From: Streptomyces asoensis
GTDB lineage: Bacteria > Actinomycetota > Actinomycetes > Streptomycetales > Streptomycetaceae
Assembly (NCBI RefSeq): GCF_016860545.1
Contig: NZ_BNEB01000003.1
Coordinates: 930,001-994,000, forward strand
DNA: 64,000 nucleotides
Direction of reading: 5' to 3'
The position numbers and the translations under genes were made by a program. Below are positions 33,861 to 42,136 of this stretch, in pieces. Position 1 is the stretch's first letter; each line of letters begins with the position of its first letter. The notes under the pieces were generated by a model. The model was not told where the DNA came from, made no database searches, and saw nothing but the letters and a program-made list of their open reading frames with translations.

Positions 33861-34802
33861 GTGAGACATGTCATCGCCCTCGACGTGGGCGGCACCGGGA
33901 TGAAGGCCGCCCTGGTCGGCGCGGACGGCACACTGCTGCACCAGGACCGCCGGCCGACCGGCCGCGAGCGGGGACCCGACGCGGTCGTCGCCGGCATCCT
34001 CGACTTCGCCGCCGACCTGCGCGGACACGGCGTCCAGAGGTACGGCGAACCCGCCGCGGCGGCCGGTGTCGCCGTGCCCGGCATCGTCGACGAGGCGAAC
34101 GGCGTCGCCGCCTACGCGGCCAACCTGGGCTGGCGGGACGTACCCCTGCGCGCCCTGCTCGCCGACCGCCTCGGCGCTCCCGTCGCCCTCGGGCACGACG
34201 TGCGCACCGGCGGCCTCGCCGAGGGCCGGATCGGGGCGGCCCGGGGCGCGGACCGGTTCCTCTTCGTCGCGCTGGGCACCGGCATCGCCGGCGCCATCGG
34301 CGTCGACGGCCGGGTCGAGGCGGGCGCCCACGGGTTCGCGGGGGAGATCGGCCACATCGTCGTACGCCCCGGCGGCAGCCCGTGCCCCTGCGGGCAGCAG
34401 GGCTGTCTCGAACGGTTCGCGTCGGCGTCCGCCGTGAGCCAGGCCTGGGCGGCCGCCTGCGGGGACCCGGAGGCGGACGCGGCGGACTGCGCGAAAGCCG
34501 TCACGTCCGGCGACCCGAACGCCGTCCGGATCTGGCAGGGGGCCGTGGACGCGCTCGCCGACGGCCTGGTCACCGCCCTCACCCTGCTGGACCCCCGCAC
34601 GCTCGTCATCGGCGGAGGCCTCGCCGAGGCGGGCGCGACACTCTTCACCCCGCTGAGGGACGCGGTCCGCCGGCGGGTGACCTTCCAGAAGCTGCCGGAG
34701 ATAGTCCCGGCGGCCCTGGGCGACAGCGCGGGCTGCCTGGGCGCGGGCCTCCTGGCCTGGGATCTCCTCAACTCAACCGACGGTACGGAGGTAACACCCT
34801 GA
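33861..34802 (+). CDS. nagK: ROK-family N-acetylglucosamine kinase
   Basis: A 313-aa sugar kinase. Phosphate motif DVGGTGMKAALV, catalytic GHDVRTGGLAE (Asp in the active site), ROK zinc cluster CPCGQQGCLE with His in GEIGHIVV, and adenosine loop VIGGGLAEAG. Phosphorylates GlcNAc at C6. GTG 33861. Stop and nagA start overlap as TGATG, so it is translationally coupled with nagA. Its product is the NagA substrate. Confidence 0.9.
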   Translation: MRHVIALDVGGTGMKAALVGADGTLLHQDRRPTGRERGPDAVVAGILDFAADLRGHGVQRYGEPAAAAGVAVPGIVDEANGVAAYAANLGWRDVPLRALLADRLGAPVALGHDVRTGGLAEGRIGAARGADRFLFVALGTGIAGAIGVDGRVEAGAHGFAGEIGHIVVRPGGSPCPCGQQGCLERFASASAVSQAWAAACGDPEADAADCAKAVTSGDPNAVRIWQGAVDALADGLVTALTLLDPRTLVIGGGLAEAGATLFTPLRDAVRRRVTFQKLPEIVPAALGDSAGCLGAGLLAWDLLNSTDGTEVTP

Positions 34803-36025
34803 TGGCCACCCCTCCAGGGGCGCGGGGAACTGCGCGAACAGCCACGACGCATCCGCAGCCCGCGACCGGCGCACGCAGTCGGGTACTCACCGGCGCGAGG
34901 GTGGTGCTCCCCACCGGCACGGTCCCCGACGGCCGCGTCACGATCGACGGCACCCGCATCGCGCCGAACGCCCCGCACGGGACCCCCCGGGGCGCCGCGA
35001 CGGAGCTCGACGCGACGGGCCACTGGCTGGTCCCCGGCTTCGTGGACCTGCACAACCACGGCGGCGGCGGAGCCTCCTTCTCCGGCACCGCCGAGGAGGT
35101 GCGCAAGGCCATCCACACCCACCGGCTGCACGGCACCACCACCCTCGTCGCCTCGACCGTGACCGACGAGATGGACGTCCTGGTCCGCCAGGCCGGACTG
35201 CTGAGCGAGCTCGCCGAACAGGGCGACCTCGCCGGCATCCACTTCGAGGGCCCCTTCATCTCGCCCTGCCGCAAGGGCGCGCACTCCGAGGGACTGCTGC
35301 GCCACCCGGACCCGGCGGACGTGCGCAAGCTGATCGACGCGGCGCGCGGACAGGCCCGCATGGTGACCCTGGCGACGGAACTCCCCGGCGGACTGGACTC
35401 CGTACGGCTCCTCGCCGAGCACGGTGTGATCGCCGCCGTCGGCCACACGGACGCGACGTACGAGCAGACGGTTCAGGCCATCGAGGCCGGAGCCACCGTG
35501 GCCACGCACCTCTTCAACGCCATGCCGCCCCTCGGCCACCGCGCCCCCGGCCCGATCGCAGCGCTCCTGGAGGACGAGCGGGTCACGGTCGAGCTCATCA
35601 ACGACGGCACCCACCTGCACCCGGCCGCGCTGGAGCTGGCGTTCCGTCACGCGGGCCCCGGCCGGGTGGCGTTCATCACGGACGCGATGGACGCGGCCGG
35701 CATCGGCGACGGCCGCTATCTGCTCGGTCCGCTGGAGGTCGAGGTCAGCGAGGGCGTGGCCCGGCTGGTGGAGGGCGGCTCGATCGCCGGCTCCACCCTC
35801 ACCCAGGACCGTGCCTTCCAGCGGGCGGTGACGATCGACCGGCTCGCCGTCGAGGACGTGGTGGCCGCCCTGTCCGCCAACCCGGCACGGCTGCTGGGCA
35901 TCGACGACCGGGTGGGCTCGCTGGAGCCCGGCAAGGACGCCGATCTGGTCCTGCTGGACGAGAACTTCGAGCTCAAGGGCGTGATGCGCAAGGGCGACTG
36001 GGTGATCGATCCCCAACTGGCCTGA
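34802..36025 (+). CDS. nagA: N-acetylglucosamine-6-phosphate deacetylase
   Basis: A 407-aa amidohydrolase. Metal and active-site motifs in order: FVDLHNHGG, GIHFEGPFIS, GHTDATYE, HLFNAMPPLGHRAPG, and the catalytic Asp in FITDAMDAAG. It deacetylates GlcNAc-6-P, giving GlcN-6-P, the DasR effector. The first about 25 residues (PPGARGTARTATTHPQPATG) are unlike family N-termini and are encoded by a sequence resembling a Streptomyces intergenic repeat. Ribosome-binding site GGAGGT lies 10 nt before ATG 34802. Confidence 0.93.
   Translation: MATPPGARGTARTATTHPQPATGARSRVLTGARVVLPTGTVPDGRVTIDGTRIAPNAPHGTPRGAATELDATGHWLVPGFVDLHNHGGGGASFSGTAEEVRKAIHTHRLHGTTTLVASTVTDEMDVLVRQAGLLSELAEQGDLAGIHFEGPFISPCRKGAHSEGLLRHPDPADVRKLIDAARGQARMVTLATELPGGLDSVRLLAEHGVIAAVGHTDATYEQTVQAIEAGATVATHLFNAMPPLGHRAPGPIAALLEDERVTVELINDGTHLHPAALELAFRHAGPGRVAFITDAMDAAGIGDGRYLLGPLEVEVSEGVARLVEGGSIAGSTLTQDRAFQRAVTIDRLAVEDVVAALSANPARLLGIDDRVGSLEPGKDADLVLLDENFELKGVMRKGDWVIDPQLA
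34812..34865 (+). repeat. Streptomyces interspersed-repeat-like sequence inside nagA
   Basis: The segment containing CCAGGGGCGCGGGGAACTG followed by CGCGAACAGCCACGACGCA resembles a repeat I recall from between genes in several Streptomyces genomes. Here it lies within the first codons of nagA. The copy number in this genome cannot be checked from the window. Confidence 0.45.
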
Positions 36026-36161
36026 TTTGCCCGCCCCTCGGGGTCACGGTGGCCGACCCGCGCACTGGGCCGGTCGCCGTGTCTTTGGCATGATCAGGCA
36101 ACCGGAACCACGAAGTCTCCGGAACCCGTCACGCACACACCCTCGGGGGAGGTCGGCCCAG

Positions 36162-37091
36162 GTGATCCTCACCGTCACCCTCAACACCGCGCTCGACCTC
36201 ACCTACCACGTGCCCGAGCTGCGCGCGCACCGCTCGCACCGGGTCGGCGACGTACAGGAGCGGCCCGGCGGCAAGGGGCTGAACGTCGCCCGGGTGCTGG
36301 CGGCCCTCGGCCACGAGGTGACGGTGACCGGTTTCACCGGCGGCGTCACCGGGCGGGTCGTCCAGGACCTGCTCACCCGCACGCCCGGCGTCGTCGACGC
36401 GCTGGTGCCGGTCGGCGGGACCACCCGCCGCACGGTCGCCGTCGTCGACATGCGCTCCGGCGACACGACCCGGCTCGACGAACCCGGCCCGGTCATCGCG
36501 TCCGCCGAGTGGTCGGCGTTCCAGGAGGCCTACGAGGGGCTGCTCGCCGGCGCCGACGCGGTCGCCCTGTGCGGCAGTCTGCCGCCGGGTGTGCCGGTGG
36601 GCGCCTACGCGGCGCTGGTGCGCACGGCACGGGCCGCGGGCGTCCCGGTACTGCTGGACACGAGCGGGGAGCCGCTGCGCCGGGGGGTCGCCGCCCGCCC
36701 GGACATCGTCAAGCCGAACGCCGGCGAACTGGCCGAACTCACCGGCTCCCACGAGCCGTCGCGGGCCACCCTCGACGCCCGCAGGCGCGGGGCGCAGTCC
36801 GTGGTCGCCTCCCTGGGCGCGCAGGGCCTGGTCGCCGCCACCCCGGAGGGCCGCTGGCGCGCCACGCCGCCCCATCGTGTCCACGGCAACCCGACGGGTG
36901 CGGGCGACTCGGTGGTCGCGGGCCTGCTCTCCGGTCTGCTGGAACGCCTCCCCTGGCCGGAGCGCCTGTCCCGCGCGGCCGCCCTCTCCGCGGCGACCGT
37001 GGCATCCCCGGTGGCCGGCGAGTTCGACCACCCCACGTATGAGGCGTTGATGGGGCTAATTTCAGTCAATAATGAAGTATTAGCATCATAA
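36162..37091 (+). CDS. 1-phosphofructokinase/tagatose-6-phosphate kinase family protein, 3' end replaced
   Basis: A 309-aa PfkB sugar kinase. Motifs are TLNTALDLTYHV, PGGKGLNVARVLAALGHEV, and the catalytic GNPTGAGDSVVAG with anion-hole Gly and catalytic Asp. GTG 36162 has GGAGG about 10 nt upstream. The body is high GC, but from about 37050 the codons are AT-rich (LISVNNEVLAS), including a TTA codon at 37080-37082. The last 14 residues are therefore probably foreign, joined at the edge of the AT-rich island. The fold should survive because the active site is upstream. Confidence 0.88.
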   Translation: MILTVTLNTALDLTYHVPELRAHRSHRVGDVQERPGGKGLNVARVLAALGHEVTVTGFTGGVTGRVVQDLLTRTPGVVDALVPVGGTTRRTVAVVDMRSGDTTRLDEPGPVIASAEWSAFQEAYEGLLAGADAVALCGSLPPGVPVGAYAALVRTARAAGVPVLLDTSGEPLRRGVAARPDIVKPNAGELAELTGSHEPSRATLDARRRGAQSVVASLGAQGLVAATPEGRWRATPPHRVHGNPTGAGDSVVAGLLSGLLERLPWPERLSRAAALSAATVASPVAGEFDHPTYEALMGLISVNNEVLAS

Positions 37092-37125
37092 ATTAGCCTA
37101 AGTTTTCTTTATTAGATCTACTCCA

Positions 37126-37154
37126 TTGACAGTCGACAATGGGAGTTATAACTT
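37126..37154 (+). promoter_or_regulatory. Canonical vegetative promoter of the small secreted protein gene
   Basis: TTGACA (37126-37131), 17-nt spacer, TAACTT (37149-37154); an alternative TATAAC lies 2 bp earlier. This is unusually close to the general bacterial consensus for Streptomyces. It sits about 40-70 bp before the start codon. Confidence 0.6.
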
Positions 37155-37194
37155 GTCAGGTCCACGATATTTACCGTTGAATTGGAGAGCCTGC

Positions 37195-37608
37195 ATGTCG
37201 AAGAAGAGAGCCACCTTGAGCGCGTGTGTGGCAAGTTCGGCGTTGCTCCTCGGAGTCATCTCAGCCACTCCCGCATCAGCCGTGAATCTCTTCGCAAACT
37301 GCACGACAACTGGCGCCAACGGAGACGTGTCCATAAGCAACTACAACGGGGCCTCAGATTTCATAGGTGGCTCCCTGGGAGCGTGGGACACTAGCGCCGA
37401 CGGCCACCACGTCAGAGTCCGCTTGATCACGAAAGACTCCACTGGAACAATTAAATACTGGGCGTGGCACGCCAATTACAATGGGGCAGGATCCACGCAA
37501 TCATGGGACTTCACCGCTACGGACCGCGGCGGTTTCTTTGATATGGGTGTACAGGTAGGCAGATTCGAGGGCGATACCATTCTCAACGCCTGCGCGAACT
37601 GGGCCTAA
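37195..37608 (+). CDS. Small secreted protein of unknown function in an AT-rich island
   Basis: A 137-aa protein. Residues 1-29 form a Sec signal peptide (MSKKRATL, hydrophobic core, ATPASA cut before VNLF). The mature 108 residues are beta-rich with Gly, Asn, Trp and Tyr, and contain exactly two cysteines, near each end (ANCTTT, NACANW), suggesting one long-range disulfide. GGAGAG precedes ATG 37195. Codons are much less GC-rich than neighbours. I do not recognise a family. A horizontally acquired exoprotein such as a small inhibitor, lectin or toxin is possible, without evidence for any one. Confidence 0.8.
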   Translation: MSKKRATLSACVASSALLLGVISATPASAVNLFANCTTTGANGDVSISNYNGASDFIGGSLGAWDTSADGHHVRVRLITKDSTGTIKYWAWHANYNGAGSTQSWDFTATDRGGFFDMGVQVGRFEGDTILNACANWA

Positions 37609-37739
37609 CCATACATCATCCAGAGACTGAAGCATTAATACTGAATGACACCCCTGGGGAAACGAGCGATCCAACCATCGACGCACCCCTTCTTCACCCA
37701 AGGCTAGACGTGTAGTTCGTTTGCGGGATTCTTGGGCGG

Positions 37740-37780
37740 GGGGTGCCTTATATCGGGCGACGACCGATATAAGGCACCCC
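37740..37780 (+). terminator. 17-bp perfect hairpin after the secreted-protein gene
   Basis: GGGGTGCCTTATATCGG and CCGATATAAGGCACCCC with a 7-nt loop, 132 bp beyond the stop codon. It is the strongest perfect repeat in the island. It may be a terminator, or an end/target feature of a mobile element next to the IS remnant. Confidence 0.55.
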
Positions 37781-37875
37781 TTGCGGGTACCCAAATCAAC
37801 GAACGGCAGGGCGTGGCCACCCTGACCGGCGACGAACCTCGACCGCTTCCTCGCCGCCCAAGGCGCCAGCTCGCT

Positions 37876-38800
37876 AGGGTCCGTCTTCAAACGGATCTTG
37901 CCCAGAGCAGGAATGATGCGAGACTGACCGCTGCCTCGTAAGAGGTGGCGGTTTTGTCGTATCTGGTGGCGATGCCTCGGAAGCCCTTGAGTTGGTTGAA
38001 GCACCGCTCAACTGCGTTGCGCCGGCGGTAGATCTGCCGGTCGAATGCCGGAGGACGGCCGCCGCGACGGCCGCGGTTGTGTCGGTGTTGCCGTTGGTCG
38101 TTCTTTTCCGGGATGGTGCATGTAATGCCGCGTTGGCGCAGGTAGGCGCGGAAGCCGCGTGAGCCGTAGGGCTTGTCCGCGATGACCCGGTCGGGCTGGC
38201 AGCGAGGCCGTCCAGGGCCAGCTCGCGGAACCCGGATCCGTTCCAGGAGGGGGGCGTGCGCAGATGCTGTCGTGGCGTTGGCCGGGCGTCAGCAAGGTGG
38301 CGAGGGGCCGCCCGCGTCCGTCGCATACGAGGTGGACTTTGGTGGTCAGGCCTCCTCGGGATCGGCGGAGGGCGTGATCGTATGGTTCGTCCGGCCGGTG
38401 GATCCCCCTTTTCGCCCCGTGGCGGCGGCGTGCAGATGGGCGCGGACGATCGTGGAGTCGATCTGAACGAGCCAGTCGATGTCGCCAGCCGCGTCGGCGT
38501 GGGCCTGGACCTGCTGGAGTGCCTGGGTGAACACGCCGTCCAGGGCGTAACGGCGGAAGCGGGTGTAGACCGTCTGCCATGACCCGTAGCCTTCCGGCAG
38601 GTCACCTCAGGAGATCCCGGTCCGGATCTTGTAGACCATCCCGTTGATGACCCGCCGGTCCTCCACGCGCGGACGGCCTGTCGCGGCTCGCGGTATGAGC
38701 GGAGCGAGCAACTCCCACTCTGAGTCAGTGAGTTCGTGGCGGCGTATCACCCCACCATGATCCACCAACTTGATGATCTTTGATGAAGCGGGAAACAGCA
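37876..38800 (-). mobile_element. Degenerate IS5-type insertion sequence
   Basis: The transposase remnant is preceded on the left by GGGTCCGTCTTCAAACGG, which looks like an IS terminal repeat. I could not find the matching inverted copy on the right, so the element is probably truncated at its 5' side. It lies wholly in the AT-richer island. Confidence 0.6.
37887..38750 (-). pseudogene. IS5-family transposase, broken
   Basis: Read on the minus strand it starts at GTG 38750 with IRRHELTDSEWELLAPLIP, characteristic of IS5-group transposases. An in-frame stop replaces the expected Trp after KIRTGIS. The frame resumes (WQTVYTRFRRYALDG, VQIDSTIVRAHLH with a DDE Asp), shifts near 38370 into the frame of GLTTKVHLVCDGRGRP, and shifts again before the FNQLKGFRGIATRYDK region. 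At least one nonsense and two frameshift lesions make it inactive. Confidence 0.85.
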
Positions 38801-38801
38801 C

Positions 38802-39040
38802 TGCGACCGCACCATCGCGGCCGTCAGTGGCCTAGTAGCCATCCCGGCGTTAGTTTCCGCGATCTGACACAACCGTATTCACGCCCCGTCAAGGGGATAG
38901 ATGAATGAATCCACGGGGCTCGGAGGTCGACGTACTCCCGAATTACTTGTCGCGACAGTGACCGTAAATCCTGTCGATAATATCAAGCGCGCCGACATAT
39001 CAAGCGGAAAAGATTCGTTCCGCTAGGCATAGAACCGCCT
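38802..39040. other. Gap between IS remnant and CBM gene
   Basis: 239 bp of moderate GC with no gene. It includes GCGGAA-8 nt-TTCCGC at 39004-39023, which could be a weak terminator for the leftward CBM gene. Confidence 0.4.
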
Positions 39041-40006
39041 CTATTTCCAACCTGCTTCAAGCCACAGCTGGTCGACGTTTGCGTCGCAGGCGTTACCTTG
39101 CTCACACGAGATCATGATACTGTTGGTGCCCTTATTGAGGGTGATGTTTCCCCAAGTGTTGGTCCACCCCTTCTCATAGTCACCCTCTGCAGCTTTGGCG
39201 AAGTTTTTCATATTCAGGGGGCGGGTCTGCGCTGCGCCATTGACCGTGAGCGTGGCATCCGCATCCTTACCGGGCACCCCATAGTTCACATACAATGTAT
39301 ATTTGCCCGTTTTGGGAATTCCGCTGACATTCCAGGTTACGGCCGCACCGACGTGATTGAAATCCGTGACGTAGATCCCACCATCCGCCTTCGCACCGTT
39401 CACTTCGGATGCTGTGGTTGTGCCGCCCGTCAAATTCAGCGCCTTCGCGTCGGCCTTGGGCAGCTCGGCCTCGTTCGCGTCGCCTGAAGCCTTCTCACTG
39501 GGCGACGCGCTCTGCGGGGCGGAGGCTGTCGGGGAGGTCTGGGTGCCGGCCTTGTTGTCGTCGGTGCCGGAGTCGCCGTTCGCCATGACCGCCACGATGC
39601 CGATGACGACCGCGGCGACCACCACGACCGCGCCGATCAGCAGGCCCTTGGTGTTGGGGCCGCGACCGCGGCCGCCGCCGTTCTGCGCGGCCTGGCGGCC
39701 GGTGGAGGGGCCACCGCCCGCGCCGAAGTTCTCGGGCGCGGCGTAGTGCGCGTTCGGCTGGCCGTACGCGCCCTGCTGCTGAGGGACCGTCTGCGACTGG
39801 CCGTACTGCCCGTACTGCGCGGTCTGCTGCTGCGACTGCTGGCCGTACTGGCGCTCGCCGACCGCGCGCACTCTGCTGACCGAGTTGGGGTAGCCGTAGC
39901 CACCCCCGGACGGCGGCTGGGCGCCGTTGGCCTGGCCGTCGGCGTAGAGGTAGCCGAACGGGTCGTCGTCCTCGGGCGTGCTGGCCCCGTTGTTGCCGGA
40001 CGTCAT
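39041..40006 (-). CDS. Membrane-anchored protein with extracellular carbohydrate-binding domain (CBM35/6-like)
   Basis: A 321-aa protein. Residues 1-115 are cytosolic, disordered and rich in Gln, Gly and Tyr (repeats such as QYGQYGQSQ). Residues 121-143 are one transmembrane helix (LLIGAVVVVAAVVIGIVAV). Residues 145-190 are a Ser/Thr/Pro linker. Residues 190-321 resemble a beta-sandwich carbohydrate-binding module (YTLYVNYGVPGKDADATLTVNG, WGNITLNKGTNSI, DQLWLEA). The 3' half is clearly lower in GC than the 5' half, suggesting the module was swapped in. Confidence 0.8.
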   Translation of the reverse strand: MTSGNNGASTPEDDDPFGYLYADGQANGAQPPSGGGYGYPNSVSRVRAVGERQYGQQSQQQTAQYGQYGQSQTVPQQQGAYGQPNAHYAAPENFGAGGGPSTGRQAAQNGGGRGRGPNTKGLLIGAVVVVAAVVIGIVAVMANGDSGTDDNKAGTQTSPTASAPQSASPSEKASGDANEAELPKADAKALNLTGGTTTASEVNGAKADGGIYVTDFNHVGAAVTWNVSGIPKTGKYTLYVNYGVPGKDADATLTVNGAAQTRPLNMKNFAKAAEGDYEKGWTNTWGNITLNKGTNSIMISCEQGNACDANVDQLWLEAGWK

Positions 40007-40126
40007 CCCTTGGTACTCCTCAGCAGGTGCGGGTCGGATGCGATGGTGCGGTCAGACTCGCGAGCCTACCCCCCTCCGATGACCCAAACGGGTGAGTCAG
40101 CTCGCAACAGCCCCCTGACCTGGTGA

Positions 40127-41794
40127 TCATCCGGCCCGTCTGTGCTGTTTGGGACGAGATCGTTTCTCGACGTACATACGCTCGTCGGCCGACTTCAGCA
40201 CTTCGTCCGCGGTCATCCCGCAATGTGCCCAGCCGATGCCGAAACTGGCGCCGACCCGCACGGCCCTGCCCTCGGCACGGATCGGCTGGATGATCTCGTT
40301 GCGCAGGCGTACCGCGAGGTCGGCGGCGTCGGCGCGGCCGAGACCGTCGGCGAGGATCACGAACTCGTCGCCGCCGAGCCGGGCGACCGTGTCGCCGTCG
40401 CGGACCTGGCGGGAGAGCCGGCGGGCCACCTCGATCAGGACCGCGTCGCCGGCGTTGTGGCCGAACCGGTCGTTGATCGACTTGAAGCCGTCGAGGTCGC
40501 AGAAGAGGACCGCGAGCCCCTTGGTGCCGTCGTCCTGGCCCTCCTCGGGCGCCGCGGTGTGCACGTGGTGGTCGTAGCCGTCGAAGGACTCGGCGCCGCC
40601 GGGCCGGTAGTCGAAACCGTGGCCGTTGGCGTCGAAGGCGGCGTGGCCGTAGGCCGTGTCCATGGCGTCGACGGCGGCGGGGTGGGTCGACTGGGGGCGC
40701 TGGCAGAGCCGGGCGGCGAGCCGCGAGCGCAGTTCGGCGGAGTTCGGCAGGCCGGTGAGTGAGTCGTGCGAGGCGCGGTGCGCGAGCTGGAGTTCGCGGC
40801 GCTTGCGGTCCTCTATGTCCTCGACGTGGGTGAGGAGGAAGCGGGGCCCGTCGGCGGCGTCGGCGACGACGGAGTTGCGCAGGCTGACCCAGACGTAGGT
40901 GCCGTCGCGGCGGCCGAGGCGCAGTTCCGCGCGCCCGCCCTCCGCGGAGGTGCGCAGCAGGGTGCCTATGTCCTCGGGGTGCACGAGGTCGGAGAAGGAG
41001 TACCGGCGCATCGCGGAGGCGGGGCGGCCGAGCAGCCGGCACAGGGCGTCGTTGGTCCTGAGTATTCGGCCGTGCTGGTCGCCGCCCATCTCGGCTATCG
41101 CCATGCCGGAGGGGGCGTACTCGAAGGCCTGCCGGAAGCTTTCCTCGCTGGCGCGCAGCGCCTGCTGCTCGCGTTCGAGTCTGACCAGTGCCCGCTGCAT
41201 ATTCGCGCGTAGACGCGCGTTGCTGATCGCGATGGCGGCCTGGAAGGCGTACATCTGGAGCGCTTCGCGTCCCCAGGCGCCGGGACGGCGGCCGTTGCGC
41301 GGCCGGTCCACCGACAGGACGCCGATCAGCTCGCCGCAGGCTCCCCCGCTGCCGGGCGCCGCGGGCATGTACATGGGGGCGAAGAGACGGTCCGAGGGAT
41401 GCCACTCGTCCTCGAAGCGGGGCGCGGGCCCGTCGGTGTACCACTGGGGGACGTCGTCGTCGTCGAGGACCCAGCCCTCGGTGTGCGGGATGAAGACCAG
41501 GTCGCCCCAGGTCTCGCCCATGGCCAGGCGCCGCTCCCAGGACTCCCGCGAACCCACCCGGCCGGTGATGAGGGCCTCGGCGGCGGGGTTGCCCGCGAAG
41601 GCGGCGACCACCAGATTGTTGTCCGGGCGTACGAGATTGACGCACGCCAGTTCGTACCCGAGTGCCGTGACGACTCCGTCCGCGACGGTCTGCAAGGTGT
41701 CGGCCAGACTGCGGGCCGTGTTCATCTCGGCCATGACCTGGTGCAGCTGTCGCAGGGACGCAAGGCGGACGTAAGGCTCCGACTCGGTCTCCAT
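40127..41794 (-). CDS. cdgB: GAF-PAS-GGDEF diguanylate cyclase, CdgB-like
   Basis: A 555-aa signalling enzyme that should make cyclic di-GMP. Residues 30-200 form a GAF domain, residues about 225-345 a PAS/PAC domain (EESFRQAFEYAPSGMAI), and residues about 360-545 the GGDEF domain, with the intact active site RLGGDEFVILA and substrate residues in FCDLDGFKSIND. Its interdomain insert is rich in Gly, His and Asp. In S. coelicolor the orthologous enzyme controls aerial growth and is BldD-regulated (known). ATG 41794 has GGAGG 9 nt upstream. Confidence 0.92.
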   Translation of the reverse strand: METESEPYVRLASLRQLHQVMAEMNTARSLADTLQTVADGVVTALGYELACVNLVRPDNNLVVAAFAGNPAAEALITGRVGSRESWERRLAMGETWGDLVFIPHTEGWVLDDDDVPQWYTDGPAPRFEDEWHPSDRLFAPMYMPAAPGSGGACGELIGVLSVDRPRNGRRPGAWGREALQMYAFQAAIAISNARLRANMQRALVRLEREQQALRASEESFRQAFEYAPSGMAIAEMGGDQHGRILRTNDALCRLLGRPASAMRRYSFSDLVHPEDIGTLLRTSAEGGRAELRLGRRDGTYVWVSLRNSVVADAADGPRFLLTHVEDIEDRKRRELQLAHRASHDSLTGLPNSAELRSRLAARLCQRPQSTHPAAVDAMDTAYGHAAFDANGHGFDYRPGGAESFDGYDHHVHTAAPEEGQDDGTKGLAVLFCDLDGFKSINDRFGHNAGDAVLIEVARRLSRQVRDGDTVARLGGDEFVILADGLGRADAADLAVRLRNEIIQPIRAEGRAVRVGASFGIGWAHCGMTADEVLKSADERMYVEKRSRPKQHRRAG

Positions 41795-42136
41795 GTGTTT
41801 CGCCCTCCCCCCGAGACTTCGCAGCGAATCAAGGGTTGTCTTCGGCGTAACGTCGTTTCTGGTGCTGTGTTGTCGGTGTGTGTCTCCTTGTGACGCCTCC
41901 GCCACTGAATCACAGCGCGCTGCCCACTCGGTACACAGGGTCAACAATTAATGCGTCTTGTGACTCAAGTCACAGCTGAACATGAACATTTGAGTAGAGT
42001 TTCCGCGTTTTCCTGTGTGTTTCCTGAACACGCACAGACACCGAAACGGGGTCGGGGGATCGGTCCGCGGTCCTACGACCCTACTCGGGCGGAGGTCCGA
42101 TGCGGGGGCCGTCGGCGGGACACTAGCGTTTCGGAC
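41795..42136. other. 342-bp divergent region between cdgB and the flavin reductase
   Basis: No gene. It holds both promoters, the CRP-like palindrome at 41959-41974, and an AT-rich patch around 41940-42000. I looked for a full BldD box; the palindrome comes close but does not match the consensus. Confidence 0.6.
41959..41974. promoter_or_regulatory. CRP-like palindrome upstream of cdgB
   Basis: TGTGA-CTCAAG-TCACA is a perfect TGTGA-N6-TCACA site, 165 bp upstream of the cdgB start and 163 bp upstream of the divergent reductase. It would fit the Streptomyces CRP regulator. Confidence 0.6.

Larger units (their letters stand above)
37050..39450. other. AT-rich island between two convergent genes
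   Basis: GC drops sharply at about 37050 (the line starting at 37081 has 19 G/C of 60 by hand count) and stays low to moderate to about 39450 (the 39241 line has 32 of 60). It covers the end of the fructokinase-family gene, the secreted-protein gene, the dead IS, and the C-terminal half of the CBM gene. Confidence 0.75.

Noticed and set aside
41955..41975. BldD box upstream of cdgB
   Set aside because: The palindrome's spacing and central bases do not fit the BldD consensus; it fits a CRP-type site better.
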